Assembly: GCA_965222655.1 (NCBI GenBank) | Contig: CBDCUP010000010.1 | Span: forward strand, 419,277-483,276 | Source of the DNA: CAUZIZ01 sp965222655 | GTDB lineage: Bacteria; Acidobacteriota; UBA6911; RPQK01; JAJDTT01 | Direction of reading: 5' to 3' | Length of the DNA: 64,000 nucleotides | Shown here: positions 44,779-53,369 of the stretch, one piece after another | Position numbering within the stretch: the stretch's first letter is position 1 | Layout of the letters: each line of letters opens with the position of its first letter | Notes under the pieces: generated by a model | Database searches by the model: none | What the model was told of the DNA's origin: nothing | What the model saw: only the letters and a program-made list of their open reading frames with translations | Position numbers and translations under genes: made by a program

Positions 44779-45102
44779 TCAATCAAGCAAGCCTACGAGG
44801 GCTTCCGGAGAGTTATTGAAGACCCGGTCTACGAACTCGCAGACCATCTCCTTGATGACCTGCTCTTGAGTGTTGGTGGGTGTGTAGACGAAGGCTCGTC
44901 CCACTGGACGAGTTCTTCGAACCATCCCTTTCCGCTCCATAATCCTCAGCATGGTCATCACGGTGGTATAGGCGATCTTTCGGTATTCTCTAATCGCCTC
45001 GTAGATGTCCCGGACCGTGGAGGTCTTCATGTTCCAGACGAGCTTGAGCATCTCGAGCTCGCCTGGAGTGGGCAGAGGAATCTTCTGCGCCGTCTCTGCC
45101 AT
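44779..45102 (-). CDS. BlaI/MecI-family transcriptional repressor
   Basis: A 107-residue winged-helix repressor: LPTPGELEMLKLVWNMKTST, IAYTTVMTMLRIMERKGMVR and RAFVYTPTNT. In this family a BlaR-type protease usually lies next door; none is seen here, so control by another signal or a distant partner is likely. The downstream TGTCG-rich stretch (44700-44760) could be its operator (inference). Confidence 0.88.
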   Translation of the reverse strand: MAETAQKIPLPTPGELEMLKLVWNMKTSTVRDIYEAIREYRKIAYTTVMTMLRIMERKGMVRRTRPVGRAFVYTPTNTQEQVIKEMVCEFVDRVFNNSPEALVGLLD

Positions 45103-45146
45103 TATTAGTGCCCCCTTCCCTTTTCTGCACAGCTGGTCGTCCAGCT

Positions 45147-45647
45147 CTACACTTCATTGCAAGTCGGACGGTACTGGGCAATCAGGCGTTTGCGAATAGC
45201 CCGTCGCTGTCCTCGTGTTGATTGGGGGGCGAGGTGAAAAGCGACGAGCACATACTCCTCGGAACCTGCTTTTTCCAGCCAGCAGGGATACTTTGGGTTG
45301 TGTCTGAACTTCCGGAGACGTGAGAGGTTGCCTGATTCACCGAAGTAGACGAGATCGGGTCCCAGTTGGCCAGGAACCAAAATGGCATAGACGCCTGCCC
45401 GATCGGGCGGAGCCCACGTGCTAATTGGGACTGGACCATCGAAGAAATAGCGGTCGTAGCGGATACCTATTTCCCCCCCACTCCGGGTATCGGAATCGTC
45501 GGTTACCGAGCTCTTCCTCTGATTATACTCCCTTGGGCTAGAGAAGTGCTGCTCACCCAACCCCAGCAAATCCGTCAATTCCGTGAGTGGTCGAGGCGCT
45601 GCGCGATCGCGCCTCCTGAGGCTTCTGAGACCTCTTACTAGTAGCAT
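45147..45647 (-). CDS. GIY-YIG-like nuclease domain protein
   Basis: A 166-residue frame. The C-terminal 100 residues read AGVYAILVPGQLGPDLVYFG, ESGNLSRLRKFRH and LIAQYRPTCNE, a variant GIY-YIG fold with GVYAI and VYFGES. The N-terminal 45 residues are basic and may not be part of the protein; GTG 45506 is an alternative start. No partner gene suggests its target. Confidence 0.65.
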   Translation of the reverse strand: MLLVRGLRSLRRRDRAAPRPLTELTDLLGLGEQHFSSPREYNQRKSSVTDDSDTRSGGEIGIRYDRYFFDGPVPISTWAPPDRAGVYAILVPGQLGPDLVYFGESGNLSRLRKFRHNPKYPCWLEKAGSEEYVLVAFHLAPQSTRGQRRAIRKRLIAQYRPTCNEV

Positions 45648-45699
45648 TATAGTATCCTGGTGGTGGGGAGGGGATCGGAAAATAAAAAGCGCCTAGCCG

Positions 45700-47238
45700 T
45701 CAATCACCGGAGCGCGATGGAGTCAAGGCTGTGGATGTTTTTGCTGGACAAACCCCCTCGGATGTCGGCGGGGACCGGTGGCAGACCACAACCCGGTTCC
45801 CCCCTCTTCGTTTGGCTTCATAAAGGGACTGATCCGCCGCATCCAGAAGGTCCTCTGCTTTGTCGAAACGACCGGCTTCCATACGGGTTGCACAGCCGAT
45901 CGAGAGGGTCACTCGTAGGGATTGATCAGAGTGGACAGGGTAAGTTTGGCTGGCAATCTCCCGCTGAATTCGCTGGCACACTGCCTCAGCTTCAACGGTG
46001 TTCGTTTCAGGCAACACCAGGACGAACTCATCCCCACCGTAGCGGCCCACTAGGTCGAGTGGGCGCAGCGAGCCAGCCAAGGTTCTCGCCACGGCGAGGA
46101 GGATCCTGTCCCCTGCCCGATGCCGGTAGGTGTCGTTAATTTGCTTGAACTTGTCAATATCACAGAAGGCTAGGCTTAAGGGTGTGTCCAATCGGGAGGC
46201 CTGCTCGAACTCCTGAGACAGAACCGCGTCGAGATGCGCTCGATTGCTAAGCCCCGTCAGAGTGTCTCGCCTGACGTCTTGCTGGATGGTTTGCAGGTTC
46301 ACCATGACCAGTGACTCCTTTGCCTGATCGAGGGTGCGATTGACCGTTTCGGCATCACCCAACTCAATTTCAAAGAGCGAGGATACTTCGGGAATCGCCT
46401 CGGCCATGTCGGCAAGAACAGATTCCAACCTCTTCCGTTCTATCCCCATGATCTCCCTTGCTGCTTCCTTGGCCCGGCGCGAGGACAGTGTGGTATCGCT
46501 ACTGGTCCAGATATCGGCCAACCAACCCGAGAGCGCGATGCAGCGCACGATAGGCTCCGCTTCCGGAATACTCTTTGCTAGAGACACATCGTGACTGCCG
46601 CGTAGTGCGATCTGCAAAATCTCGGGTAAGTTCCAGTGCGCGGCCAACCAAGCACTGACCTCAGCATGGTCGGCACCAAACTCTTCCCGCTCCAACTCCT
46701 GCAAGCGGAGGTGGTCTCCCTCGGCCTTGGAGGCCAGCGCTCCGTAGACCTCCCCGAAGACTTGGTTCAAAACCAACATCCCGATATCTTGTAACAAGGC
46801 CGGCAAAAACAATTCCTCCAGGTTTGCCAGCTTGGCCAGCTTACCGAGTGAGTGGGCCGCCACAACGCAGAGAATGGACCGACGCCAATAGGCGGCGGGA
46901 TCAAAGGCCCCTGGGTCAGTTTTAGACGAGACTGGAACCAGCGAAAAGCTTAAGGCCAAGCTACGCACGGAACTCGCCCCGAGCAGGGTCACGGCATGGC
47001 TTAGAGTGGTGATGTCACGCCGAAGGCCATAAGCGGCAGAATTCACGACCTTCAGTATCTTGACAGCTAAGGCTGGATCACGGCCGATAAGACGGCCAAC
47101 TTCCTGGAGACTCACGCGCTCCTGACGGCAGAGTTCCAGAAGCTCGAGGGCCACTCCTGGCAATGTCGGTAAAGTCCGGCAAGACTGGATGCGCTCGATC
47201 AGCTGGGCGTTCATCCCACTCGTCTGTCCTTGCATCAT
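45700..47238 (-). CDS. HDOD-GGDEF protein, probable diguanylate cyclase
   Basis: A 512-residue cytoplasmic protein. HDOD domain at about 15-215 (LPTLPGVALELLELCRQERV, AVKILKVVNSAAYGLR); GGDEF domain from about 330 (RRDTLTGLSNRAHLDAVL) with the active-site GGDEF. An inhibitory I-site RPLD lies five residues before GGDEF, so the enzyme is probably active and product-inhibited. It follows an EAL-HDOD gene by 15 bases and flagellin is nearby, pointing to motility control by c-di-GMP. Confidence 0.92.
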   Translation of the reverse strand: MMQGQTSGMNAQLIERIQSCRTLPTLPGVALELLELCRQERVSLQEVGRLIGRDPALAVKILKVVNSAAYGLRRDITTLSHAVTLLGASSVRSLALSFSLVPVSSKTDPGAFDPAAYWRRSILCVVAAHSLGKLAKLANLEELFLPALLQDIGMLVLNQVFGEVYGALASKAEGDHLRLQELEREEFGADHAEVSAWLAAHWNLPEILQIALRGSHDVSLAKSIPEAEPIVRCIALSGWLADIWTSSDTTLSSRRAKEAAREIMGIERKRLESVLADMAEAIPEVSSLFEIELGDAETVNRTLDQAKESLVMVNLQTIQQDVRRDTLTGLSNRAHLDAVLSQEFEQASRLDTPLSLAFCDIDKFKQINDTYRHRAGDRILLAVARTLAGSLRPLDLVGRYGGDEFVLVLPETNTVEAEAVCQRIQREIASQTYPVHSDQSLRVTLSIGCATRMEAGRFDKAEDLLDAADQSLYEAKRRGGNRVVVCHRSPPTSEGVCPAKTSTALTPSRSGD

Positions 47239-47253
47239 TGAACTTCGCTTACC

Positions 47254-48465
47254 TCAGAGTCGCACGGTGTCCTCGGCCCACTGCACAGCTGGCAGATAGG
47301 ATGCGGCGACCTCAGACTCGGACAATCCGAAATTCTTTGCGTGTGTAGAAAGCACATCCCACTCTCCCTTTTCATAGGCTAGCACCATGTTCCAGAGATC
47401 CCCAAAGGGGTTTCTCTGGTGTAGGAGCGCGGCTTTGACGTCCTCAGGTAGGGGAACGTAGGAGAGGGCCTCTGGGAGGGGCAGATCCAGCACCGCGTCG
47501 ATCATCGAGAACAAGCCCAGCAGGAAAAGGTCGAACTTGCGCCCCCCCAAACCTGAAGTATCCGCCAGCGACTCACAGAGGGTCGCCCGGATCAACGAGG
47601 CTGCGAGCAGTTCCTGGGGCTTGTCTTCAACCACGGAGGAAAGGACAACCAAAGAGACGAGTTTTCTGAGGTTGTCGTGACCCAAGAGGGTCAGCGCGTG
47701 TCTGACCGACTCAATCTCCCTGACGAAGCCAAAACCGAATCGGTTGATATAGCGCAATAATTGGTGGGTGAGGGAGAGGTCGCTTTTGATGATCCTCTCG
47801 AGCTCTGCGAAGTCGATCTCAGGGCGACGGATGGATTGCAGGATTTGGATATAGGGCACCTTGAAGCCCGGAATCCCTCTCTGTGAGACCACCACTGGCT
47901 TGCTGAAGAAGTAGCCCTGAAAATAGGTATAGCCCAGCTGGAGGGCTTCCTCGAAAACCTCCTGGGTCTCCACCTTTTCGGCTAGCAGGGTGATCCCTTG
48001 GTCCGTGAGTTGTGGGGTCTTCTCACATCTTTCGTCCGAGGTAGTCAACAGGAAATCCACCTTGATCAGGTCAGCTAGCTTCACCAGCGGCTCGTATTTA
48101 CTTTCAAAGCAAAAATCGTCGAGTGCCAGAGAGTAGCCTGCCTGTTTCAAGCTCTTGCAGGAGTCCAGCACCTCTTCGTCTGGCTCCACATTCTCGAGGA
48201 TCTCGACCACGAGCTGTTCGCTGGGGAAGAGAAGCGCTATTTCTTGCACTAACAGGTCCCGGGTAAAATTGACAAACGCCCTCTTTCCCCCGGTGAGAGT
48301 GTCCAAGCCGATCCCGAGAAAGCTGTTTGTCATGACTTTGGACGAAGCTTGGTCCCCGTTTACGTTGCCGAAGGCATTTTCGAAGCCGGAACGAAAGAGA
48401 AGTTCGTAGGCATAGACCTCCCGATGCTGGTTGAAAATCGGTTGTCTTGCCACAAAGATGTCCAT
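47254..48465 (-). CDS. EAL-HDOD (YuxH-type) signalling protein
   Basis: A 403-residue protein. The N-terminal half is an EAL fold (FVARQPIFNQHREVYAYELL, SLALDDFCFESKYEPLVKLA, LLAEKVETQEVFEEALQLGY) in which the catalytic E-A-L motif has become ELLFRS, so phosphodiesterase activity is doubtful. The C-terminal half is HDOD (TLLGHDNLRKLVSLVVLSSV). Such proteins act as c-di-GMP sensors or scaffolds. Probable operon with the ankyrin gene upstream and HDOD-GGDEF downstream. Confidence 0.9.
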   Translation of the reverse strand: MDIFVARQPIFNQHREVYAYELLFRSGFENAFGNVNGDQASSKVMTNSFLGIGLDTLTGGKRAFVNFTRDLLVQEIALLFPSEQLVVEILENVEPDEEVLDSCKSLKQAGYSLALDDFCFESKYEPLVKLADLIKVDFLLTTSDERCEKTPQLTDQGITLLAEKVETQEVFEEALQLGYTYFQGYFFSKPVVVSQRGIPGFKVPYIQILQSIRRPEIDFAELERIIKSDLSLTHQLLRYINRFGFGFVREIESVRHALTLLGHDNLRKLVSLVVLSSVVEDKPQELLAASLIRATLCESLADTSGLGGRKFDLFLLGLFSMIDAVLDLPLPEALSYVPLPEDVKAALLHQRNPFGDLWNMVLAYEKGEWDVLSTHAKNFGLSESEVAASYLPAVQWAEDTVRL

Positions 48466-48489
48466 CAGATTACTCGTAGCCCCGCACCT

Positions 48490-48861
48490 TCAGCTTCGGT
48501 GATGTCGCGTCGTGCCACCGCCCAAGCCCGTCCCTTGGAAACGAGCCAGCGCCTTTTTTAGCTCCCGGTTTGCTTTGGCTCTTTCTAGCAGGTCAACGAT
48601 CCCAAAGTGACCGTGTTCCGCAGCGAGCATCAAAGCAGTTTGCCCCTGAGCCGATGCATCAACATCCGCTCCCGCATCCACCAAGAGGAGCGCTGTGATG
48701 GTATGACCTGCGGCTGCGGCGATCATCAGAGGCGTCCAACCATCTACACCGGTGGCATCCACATTAGCCCCTGCCTCCAGCGAGGTGCACACCTTTTTGG
48801 GATAGCCCTCCTTCGCGGCATTCAACAAATCGTTGGTCCTAGATTCGATTTCTTCGTTCAT
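48490..48861 (-). CDS. Small ankyrin-repeat protein
   Basis: About 123 residues with three ankyrin repeats (DLLNAAKEGYPKKVCTSLEA, GWTPLMIAAAAGHTITALLL, GQTALMLAAEHGHFGIVDLL). ATG 48861 or 48876; neither has a good ribosome binding site. It is probably a protein-interaction adaptor for the downstream c-di-GMP proteins, but that is inference. Confidence 0.82.
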   Translation of the reverse strand: MNEEIESRTNDLLNAAKEGYPKKVCTSLEAGANVDATGVDGWTPLMIAAAAGHTITALLLVDAGADVDASAQGQTALMLAAEHGHFGIVDLLERAKANRELKKALARFQGTGLGGGTTRHHRS

Positions 48862-48906
48862 AAGTCTCAACTGCATCAGATAGGGGAACCGGCGATGCTG
48901 AAGGAG

Positions 48907-48968
48907 CGGGCTAAGCCAAACCCAAGAAGAGAGGGTCGTGTGAGAAAAAGGGGCTTCGGCTTAGCCCG
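48907..48968 (-). terminator. Stem-loop downstream of flagellin
   Basis: CGGGCTAAGCC (48907-48917) and GGCTTAGCCCG (48958-48968) are perfect complements 40 bases apart, starting 12 bases after the flagellin stop. No long T-tract follows, so it may protect the mRNA 3' end as well as end it. Confidence 0.55.
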
Positions 48969-48980
48969 AGCGGGATGAGT

Positions 48981-49841
48981 CTACTGGAAGAGGGACAAGA
49001 CTCCCTGAGGCACCGCATTGGCTTGAGCCATGGCCGCCACCCCGACTTGAGACAGAATCTGGAACTTAGTCAGGTTCGCAATCTCCGCAGCGAAGTCGGC
49101 GTCCCGAATTTGTGATTCTGCTGCGGTCAGGTTCTGTACCTGAGCTTGCATGACCGACACGGCGTTTTCCAGACGGTTCATAGAAGCGCCCAATCGTCCT
49201 CGTGCGGAGGCGACGTTGTCGATGGCGCCCTCTATCTGGCTCAGCATGGAAGTCGCTGTGTTGCTACTGTTGATGTTTACAGCGATGCTCGATCCACTTC
49301 CAGTCACACCGTCGGTAATAGACAGATCGCTGATACTCAGCGCGCTCGTGGTGATTCCAATCTCGGCATTGGAGACGGTGAGGTTCTGCGTATCTCCCAC
49401 AAAGATGTTGCGGGTGGTGGCAGAGAAAACCGTCGTTCCATTGAACGAGGTAGCATCGCCAATCCGATCGATTTCCTGGTAGATCTGAGCCAGCTCGGTT
49501 TCGATGGCCACCTCGCCGGAGCTGTTAGTGTCCGACTCGGCCTCGGACAGCAGCGACGCCGCCCGACCCAACAGGTTCTGAATCTGTCCCAAGGAACTGT
49601 CGGCCACTTGGGCAAACCCAACTCCGTCGTTGGCATTCCGAATGCCTTGTCCCAGGGTTCGGATTTGACCGTTCAAGCCATCGGCTAAAGCCAGGCCGGC
49701 CGGATCCTCTCCGCCCCGAAACAACCGCAGACCAGTAGAGAGCCGAAAAAGGGTTCTTTGCAGGCTCTGCTGGTTCTGGGTGGAGTTGTGCTGAGCTACC
49801 AAGCTCGGTAAGTTGGTAATGACACTAAAGGTACTACTCAT
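48981..49841 (-). CDS. fliC: Flagellin
   Basis: A 286-residue filament protein. N-terminal D0/D1 (TQNQQSLQRTLFRLSTGLRL, GGEDPAGLALADGLNGQIRT) and C-terminal D1/D0 (GRLGASMNRLENAVSVMQAQ, ESQIRDADFAAEIANLTKFQ) are conserved; the exposed centre is short and rich in Ser/Thr/Asn, possible glycan sites. A strong AAGGAGGA leader precedes ATG 49841. Its translation is expected to be controlled by CsrA. Confidence 0.97.
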   Translation of the reverse strand: MSSTFSVITNLPSLVAQHNSTQNQQSLQRTLFRLSTGLRLFRGGEDPAGLALADGLNGQIRTLGQGIRNANDGVGFAQVADSSLGQIQNLLGRAASLLSEAESDTNSSGEVAIETELAQIYQEIDRIGDATSFNGTTVFSATTRNIFVGDTQNLTVSNAEIGITTSALSISDLSITDGVTGSGSSIAVNINSSNTATSMLSQIEGAIDNVASARGRLGASMNRLENAVSVMQAQVQNLTAAESQIRDADFAAEIANLTKFQILSQVGVAAMAQANAVPQGVLSLFQ

Positions 49842-49919
49842 TGCGTATGTCCTCCTTGAGCTGGTTCTTGGGCGTCCTTGCCCTGCTGACTTCCGGAATA
49901 CCGAGAGCAGTCATGTTTC

Positions 49920-49947
49920 TGATCGTCCTCTCCACCTCGACTCTTTA
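49920..49947 (-). promoter_or_regulatory. Sigma28 promoter candidate for flagellin
   Basis: Minus strand TAAA (49944-49947), 16 bases, GACGATCA (49920-49927): six of eight -10 bases match. About 70 bases upstream of the ATG, leaving room for a CsrA-regulated leader. Confidence 0.55.
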
Positions 49948-50056
49948 GCCTGAATTGTGTCTCGTTACCGGGAAAAACACTTTTTGGGTGAGATGATCGG
50001 TCAAAAGGAATCAATCCCAGCAGACTGAGCCAACCCAATCGACAACTAACAAAATG

Positions 50057-50083
50057 TAAAGATCGGTTTGGGCCGGACGATAC
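50057..50083 (+). promoter_or_regulatory. Sigma28 promoter candidate for the cheW remnant
   Basis: TAAA (50057-50060), a 15-base spacer and GACGATAC (50076-50083) match FliA sites at six of eight -10 positions, with AAAGGAG at 50109-50115 before ATG 50126. Confidence 0.55.
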
Positions 50084-50125
50084 TGACCTTGTGAGAAGGG
50101 AGATATTGAAAGGAGAAGCAAGCGC

Positions 50126-50452
50126 ATGCGTAATGGACGGACCAAGAGCCCGCAGGAACAGCCCGATGCTCCCTTCAAGACCATGGAGGTTATTAGGCTA
50201 ATGCCTATTACCAGAGCCCCCGATACCCCAAGGTTTGTCTCGGGTGTAATCCATCATCGTGGCCGAGAGATTCCGATTGTGGACGTTCGATTGACGCTGG
50301 GTATGAAAGCCACTGAGTGCTCAGAGGAAACCCGTATCGTAGTGGTTGATATAGACGGTGTGGAAATGGGTCTGCTAGCGGATCAGGTAAGGAGCAGGTA
50401 ATTCGAATCACGACGGTCCCTTATCAAACTTAGCGAGGTCCTCGCTCAGCGC
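50126..50452 (+). pseudogene. cheW: Truncated CheW-like adaptor
   Basis: ATG 50126 opens a 91-residue frame: MEVIRLMPITRAPDTPRFVS, GVIHHRGREIPIVDVRLTLG and RIVVVDIDGVEMGLLADQV, the central half of CheW. The first beta strand of the family is missing, and near 50392 a one-base loss ends the frame (RSR-stop) while the other frame reads EQVIRITTVPYQT. So the gene is damaged at both ends. It faces away from flagellin. Confidence 0.72.
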
Positions 50453-50477
50453 AAGGCGGAAGCCGCTGCTGAGTTGA

Positions 50478-52600
50478 CCTAGCCTCGATTTCCACGGTAC
50501 TGGAAAGAACTAACATTTTTGAGGGTAGCCGTCGAGTTGCTTAGTCGAATCGAAGGACCAGGGTTTTGCCGCCAAACCAAGGCATGGGGGTCGGATCGTC
50601 GCTCAGGCCGGAGGCGACCAGGTAGGGGTTATGGGCACGCTTATCGAGGTGGACCCTAACTTGCTGTTCTTGGATCTGGACCGTGGCCGAGACGTCGAGG
50701 AGATTTCGGAAGATCTTTTTGGCTTGAGCCCGCTGATATTCGCGGCCAATCTTCTCGGCCATGAGTCGATACAGGGAGCTGGCCATGAGGGTGATCTGGA
50801 GGTCAAAGTCCACTTTGAGTCCCACCCTAGAAGAGAGGGCGTCCAGGTGAAAGAACTGGATGGCTTCGGAGATGCCATTTTCGATGAGCATGCGTTGGGC
50901 ATAGCGGGTGATCACAGTCGCCGGGGCCCTTCGCAGATGGTTGGTCAGCAGGACGGTCGGCTCTTCGTGACCGAGTTCAGTGAGGGTGAGCTGGCGCAGG
51001 GGACCCTCGTAATGTTTCAGGAGAATCCGCTCGTCCAGGACTTTGGGGGTGCGAAAGGTACGAGTCAGGCTGGGTAAGGTGAGGCGGTGCCAGGCGGAGG
51101 CGGGGTGGCTCCAGATCTCGCCCAGCATTTTCTTGGAGCGGCGTCGCAAAGTGATAAAGCGAATGCCCTGTTGGTTGAGGCGGTTCAGATGGGCATAGGT
51201 GGTCAACTGGGAATCGAAGACGAGTTCGGCCGGAGGCTGACCGGTGTGTTGGCTCCAGAACTGGACGAAACGTTCCAGCTCATCGGCTCGATCGGCCCGG
51301 GGGACGCCCGCATTGGCGTAGCATAAGACTCGTTCGGTGGCGTCCCGAGCTAAAAAGACGAGGATGCCTTTTTGGCTGCGACTTCGGGAAGAGACGTAGT
51401 GTTTGTCCAAAGGTTCCTCCTGGCTATTGGCGGGGACGGTGTGAAAGTCCAGATCGAAGGAAGAGCCCCGGGGCAGGCCGGCGGCTTGGACCTGCTCAAA
51501 CCAGGCTCCCATGAGCCGCAGGTTCGCGCGTCGGTCGACCCGGGAGCTGTAGGCGGCCAAGTAAGAGCGCTTGGGAACCACATTGAGGCCGGCAAAGAGG
51601 GCGATGCCCTCGTCAAAGACCCGATCCATGACATGACTTTTTCTTTCTATGCCCACCAGCTTCAGAGCCAGCAGGGTGCGCAAGGCCTGCTCGGCGGGAA
51701 TCATTTGGGAGCCGGGAAGGTGGGGGGGCTGCAGCACGGCCGGAAGATCGATCGATCGCATCAGCGGGACGAACAGAAACAGACCGCCCACCCGGGTGCG
51801 AAAGCTGCGAGGGGCCAGATTGAGCTGGCGCACGTCGGCGATGGCAGCCGCTTCGGGTTTGAGGGTGGCGGGGCGTTCCTCATCCCGCCTCCGGGGAAGT
51901 CGTGCGAAGCCCTCCTCCCGCAGGAGGATCGATAACGCATTGATGCTGATGGGATGGCCGGCGGCGGCCAACTCGCGTTGGATATCGTAGACCGAGAGGT
52001 TTCTCTTGCGCAGGGTGACGGCCAGTTCCCGCACCCGATCGCGGGCGGGCGCCGTTTGAGGACCCCGGCGAATGGCCTGAAAGAAGCGGGCGCGCTTGCG
52101 GGGATCATGGCGAAACTGATGACACAGGACGCGGAAGGCTCCCGGAGCATAGCCGAACCGAGTGGCAACCTGCTGAGAGGGCAAGCCTTCCACGAAAAAG
52201 CAGCGCAAGGCCTCATACTGGCGCTGTAGAGGAGATTCGGGGGCCAGGAAGAATTGGGCCTCCGGAGCGGTCGGTCGGGCGTCAGGAGTTATCCCATTCC
52301 GATTACTGTTATACACACTATAGATATACTAAACGTGGATGACAGAAAATGGAATCAGGCTGGATCAGCAGCTTTGATATCGGCTACTTCCTGAGGTATA
52401 AGAGCAATTCTGGCATTAGCGCGCGGATTATTTGTTGACCAGCTATTCGATAAAGAATAGATAATCTAAATCAATCAGTACTTCTATTCATTAACGCACG
52501 TATGAAAACAGTAGTCACAAGTCGCGTCCGATCAAGGATCCTGGTCGGGGGCCCACCCCCGAAAGGGGTCATTTGTACTACCGTGGAAATCGAGGCTAGG
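50478..52600 (-). mobile_element. IS4/IS1634-like insertion sequence with 22-bp inverted repeats
   Basis: CCTAGCCTCGATTTCCACGG at 50478 and its complement ending at 52600 are perfect 22-base inverted ends around one transposase. The flanks (cheW remnant and flgE remnant) share no target duplication, so a deletion or recombination next to the element is likely. 52317-52578, the AT-rich end, holds no gene. Confidence 0.85.
50541..52316 (-). CDS. IS4-type DDE transposase
   Basis: A 591-residue transposase. N-terminal double helix-turn-helix (LPSQQVATRFGYAPGAFRVL, VYDIQRELAAAGHPISINAL), then a DDE core with Asp in SFDLDFHTV, Asp in ELVFDSQLTTY and Glu in the YAQRMLIENGISEAIQFF motif (Y-x2-R-x3-E type). 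The start is GTG 52316. The frame is intact. Confidence 0.88.
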   Translation of the reverse strand: MYNSNRNGITPDARPTAPEAQFFLAPESPLQRQYEALRCFFVEGLPSQQVATRFGYAPGAFRVLCHQFRHDPRKRARFFQAIRRGPQTAPARDRVRELAVTLRKRNLSVYDIQRELAAAGHPISINALSILLREEGFARLPRRRDEERPATLKPEAAAIADVRQLNLAPRSFRTRVGGLFLFVPLMRSIDLPAVLQPPHLPGSQMIPAEQALRTLLALKLVGIERKSHVMDRVFDEGIALFAGLNVVPKRSYLAAYSSRVDRRANLRLMGAWFEQVQAAGLPRGSSFDLDFHTVPANSQEEPLDKHYVSSRSRSQKGILVFLARDATERVLCYANAGVPRADRADELERFVQFWSQHTGQPPAELVFDSQLTTYAHLNRLNQQGIRFITLRRRSKKMLGEIWSHPASAWHRLTLPSLTRTFRTPKVLDERILLKHYEGPLRQLTLTELGHEEPTVLLTNHLRRAPATVITRYAQRMLIENGISEAIQFFHLDALSSRVGLKVDFDLQITLMASSLYRLMAEKIGREYQRAQAKKIFRNLLDVSATVQIQEQQVRVHLDKRAHNPYLVASGLSDDPTPMPWFGGKTLVLRFD

Positions 52601-52601
52601 C

Positions 52602-52880
52602 TATCCGGCTACCAATGGCCAGGTGAATACGGCTGCTGAACTGAAGCCCCTTAATGTGGACCCGGGAGTCCTCGTGCCACCCTCTGCGACTACCAAGGTT
52701 CAGTTCTCTAGTAATCTGTCTGCGCAAGCGAGCGTGGGAGATTCATTTTCCAGCTCCATTTTGGTTTACGACACCCTCGGATCCACCCACAACTTGACCG
52801 TGCAGTTCACAAAGACGGCCGCCGGCTGGGATTACCAAATGACTATACCTGCAGAAGATGTCGGTGGCGCTCCCGGAGCT
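52602..52880 (+). pseudogene. flgE: flgE (hook protein) internal fragment
   Basis: Forward frame reads YPATNGQVNTAAELKPLNVD, VGDSFSSSILVYDTLGSTHN and TKTAAGWDYQMTIPAEDVGG, homologous to the middle of the FlgE at 27879-29126 (DTFSSSIVFFDSLGAEHNL, TASGWDYELTIPPEDL) but clearly diverged. Both ends are cut, the left by the IS4-like element. So the genome has or had a second hook gene. Confidence 0.88.
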
Positions 52881-52923
52881 CCACCTCCCCACTCCCGGAC
52901 GTCACCGTCGGGGCCTCCGCCAC

Positions 52924-52995
52924 TCAGATGGAAATCCTTTCCACCTCATCGAGCGTGATCTCGTCTCCAGTCCGATCGTAGAGCTTCGTGGTCCG
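52924..52995 (-). pseudogene. Tyrosine recombinase tail (copy B)
   Basis: The last 23 codons (RTTKLYDRTGDEITLDEVER-ISI) of the same recombinase family, carrying the catalytic Tyr. It begins two bases after the stop of the small gene at 52998-53360. It is about 80 percent identical at DNA level to the end of the recombinase at 53370. Confidence 0.85.
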
Positions 52996-52997
52996 CG

Positions 52998-53360
52998 TCA
53001 TGCAACCATCCTGGTGAGTAGTAGGTCGGCCAGTTCGTCTGGGTCAGCATGGTCCCAGCCTCTGATTTCGAAGCTCACCGGAACTGGCTCAAAGCCATTT
53101 GTCCATACCACTAGACTTAAGCTGTCACAGTCTCCTGTCTCCGATACTGCCCAACTGATCAGCTCTACTGCCCTCCAGCCTTTCTTGTTTCTCTCCACGT
53201 CAAAATTGACGTAGAACTCTTCTTCGCTAGCTTGACCGGCCGAGGGATTGGAGTGCCCACCACAACTTGAAGAAGTGTCCACGCCAGGGATCCGATTGAG
53301 GGTCACCAGTAGGTACCTTACTCGCTCATCGAGTTCGATCCCTTCGAGCTCCATATCCAA
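52998..53360 (-). CDS. Hypothetical protein between two recombinase tails
   Basis: A 120-residue acidic protein: MELEGIELDERVRYLLVTLN, RIPGVDTSSSCGGH and EEEFYVNFDVERNKKGWRAV. The composition and phase look like a real gene. It begins 9 bases after the stop of the recombinase and ends 2 bases before a second recombinase tail, so it sits like a cassette. I do not recognise the family; the CGGH motif could bind a metal. Confidence 0.6.
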   Translation of the reverse strand: MDMELEGIELDERVRYLLVTLNRIPGVDTSSSCGGHSNPSAGQASEEEFYVNFDVERNKKGWRAVELISWAVSETGDCDSLSLVVWTNGFEPVPVSFEIRGWDHADPDELADLLLTRMVA

Positions 53361-53369
53361 TGCTCCGAG

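Noticed and set aside
48907..48968. Hairpin downstream of flagellin as a riboswitch
   Set aside because: It lies after the gene, not before a start codon, and shows only one simple stem.
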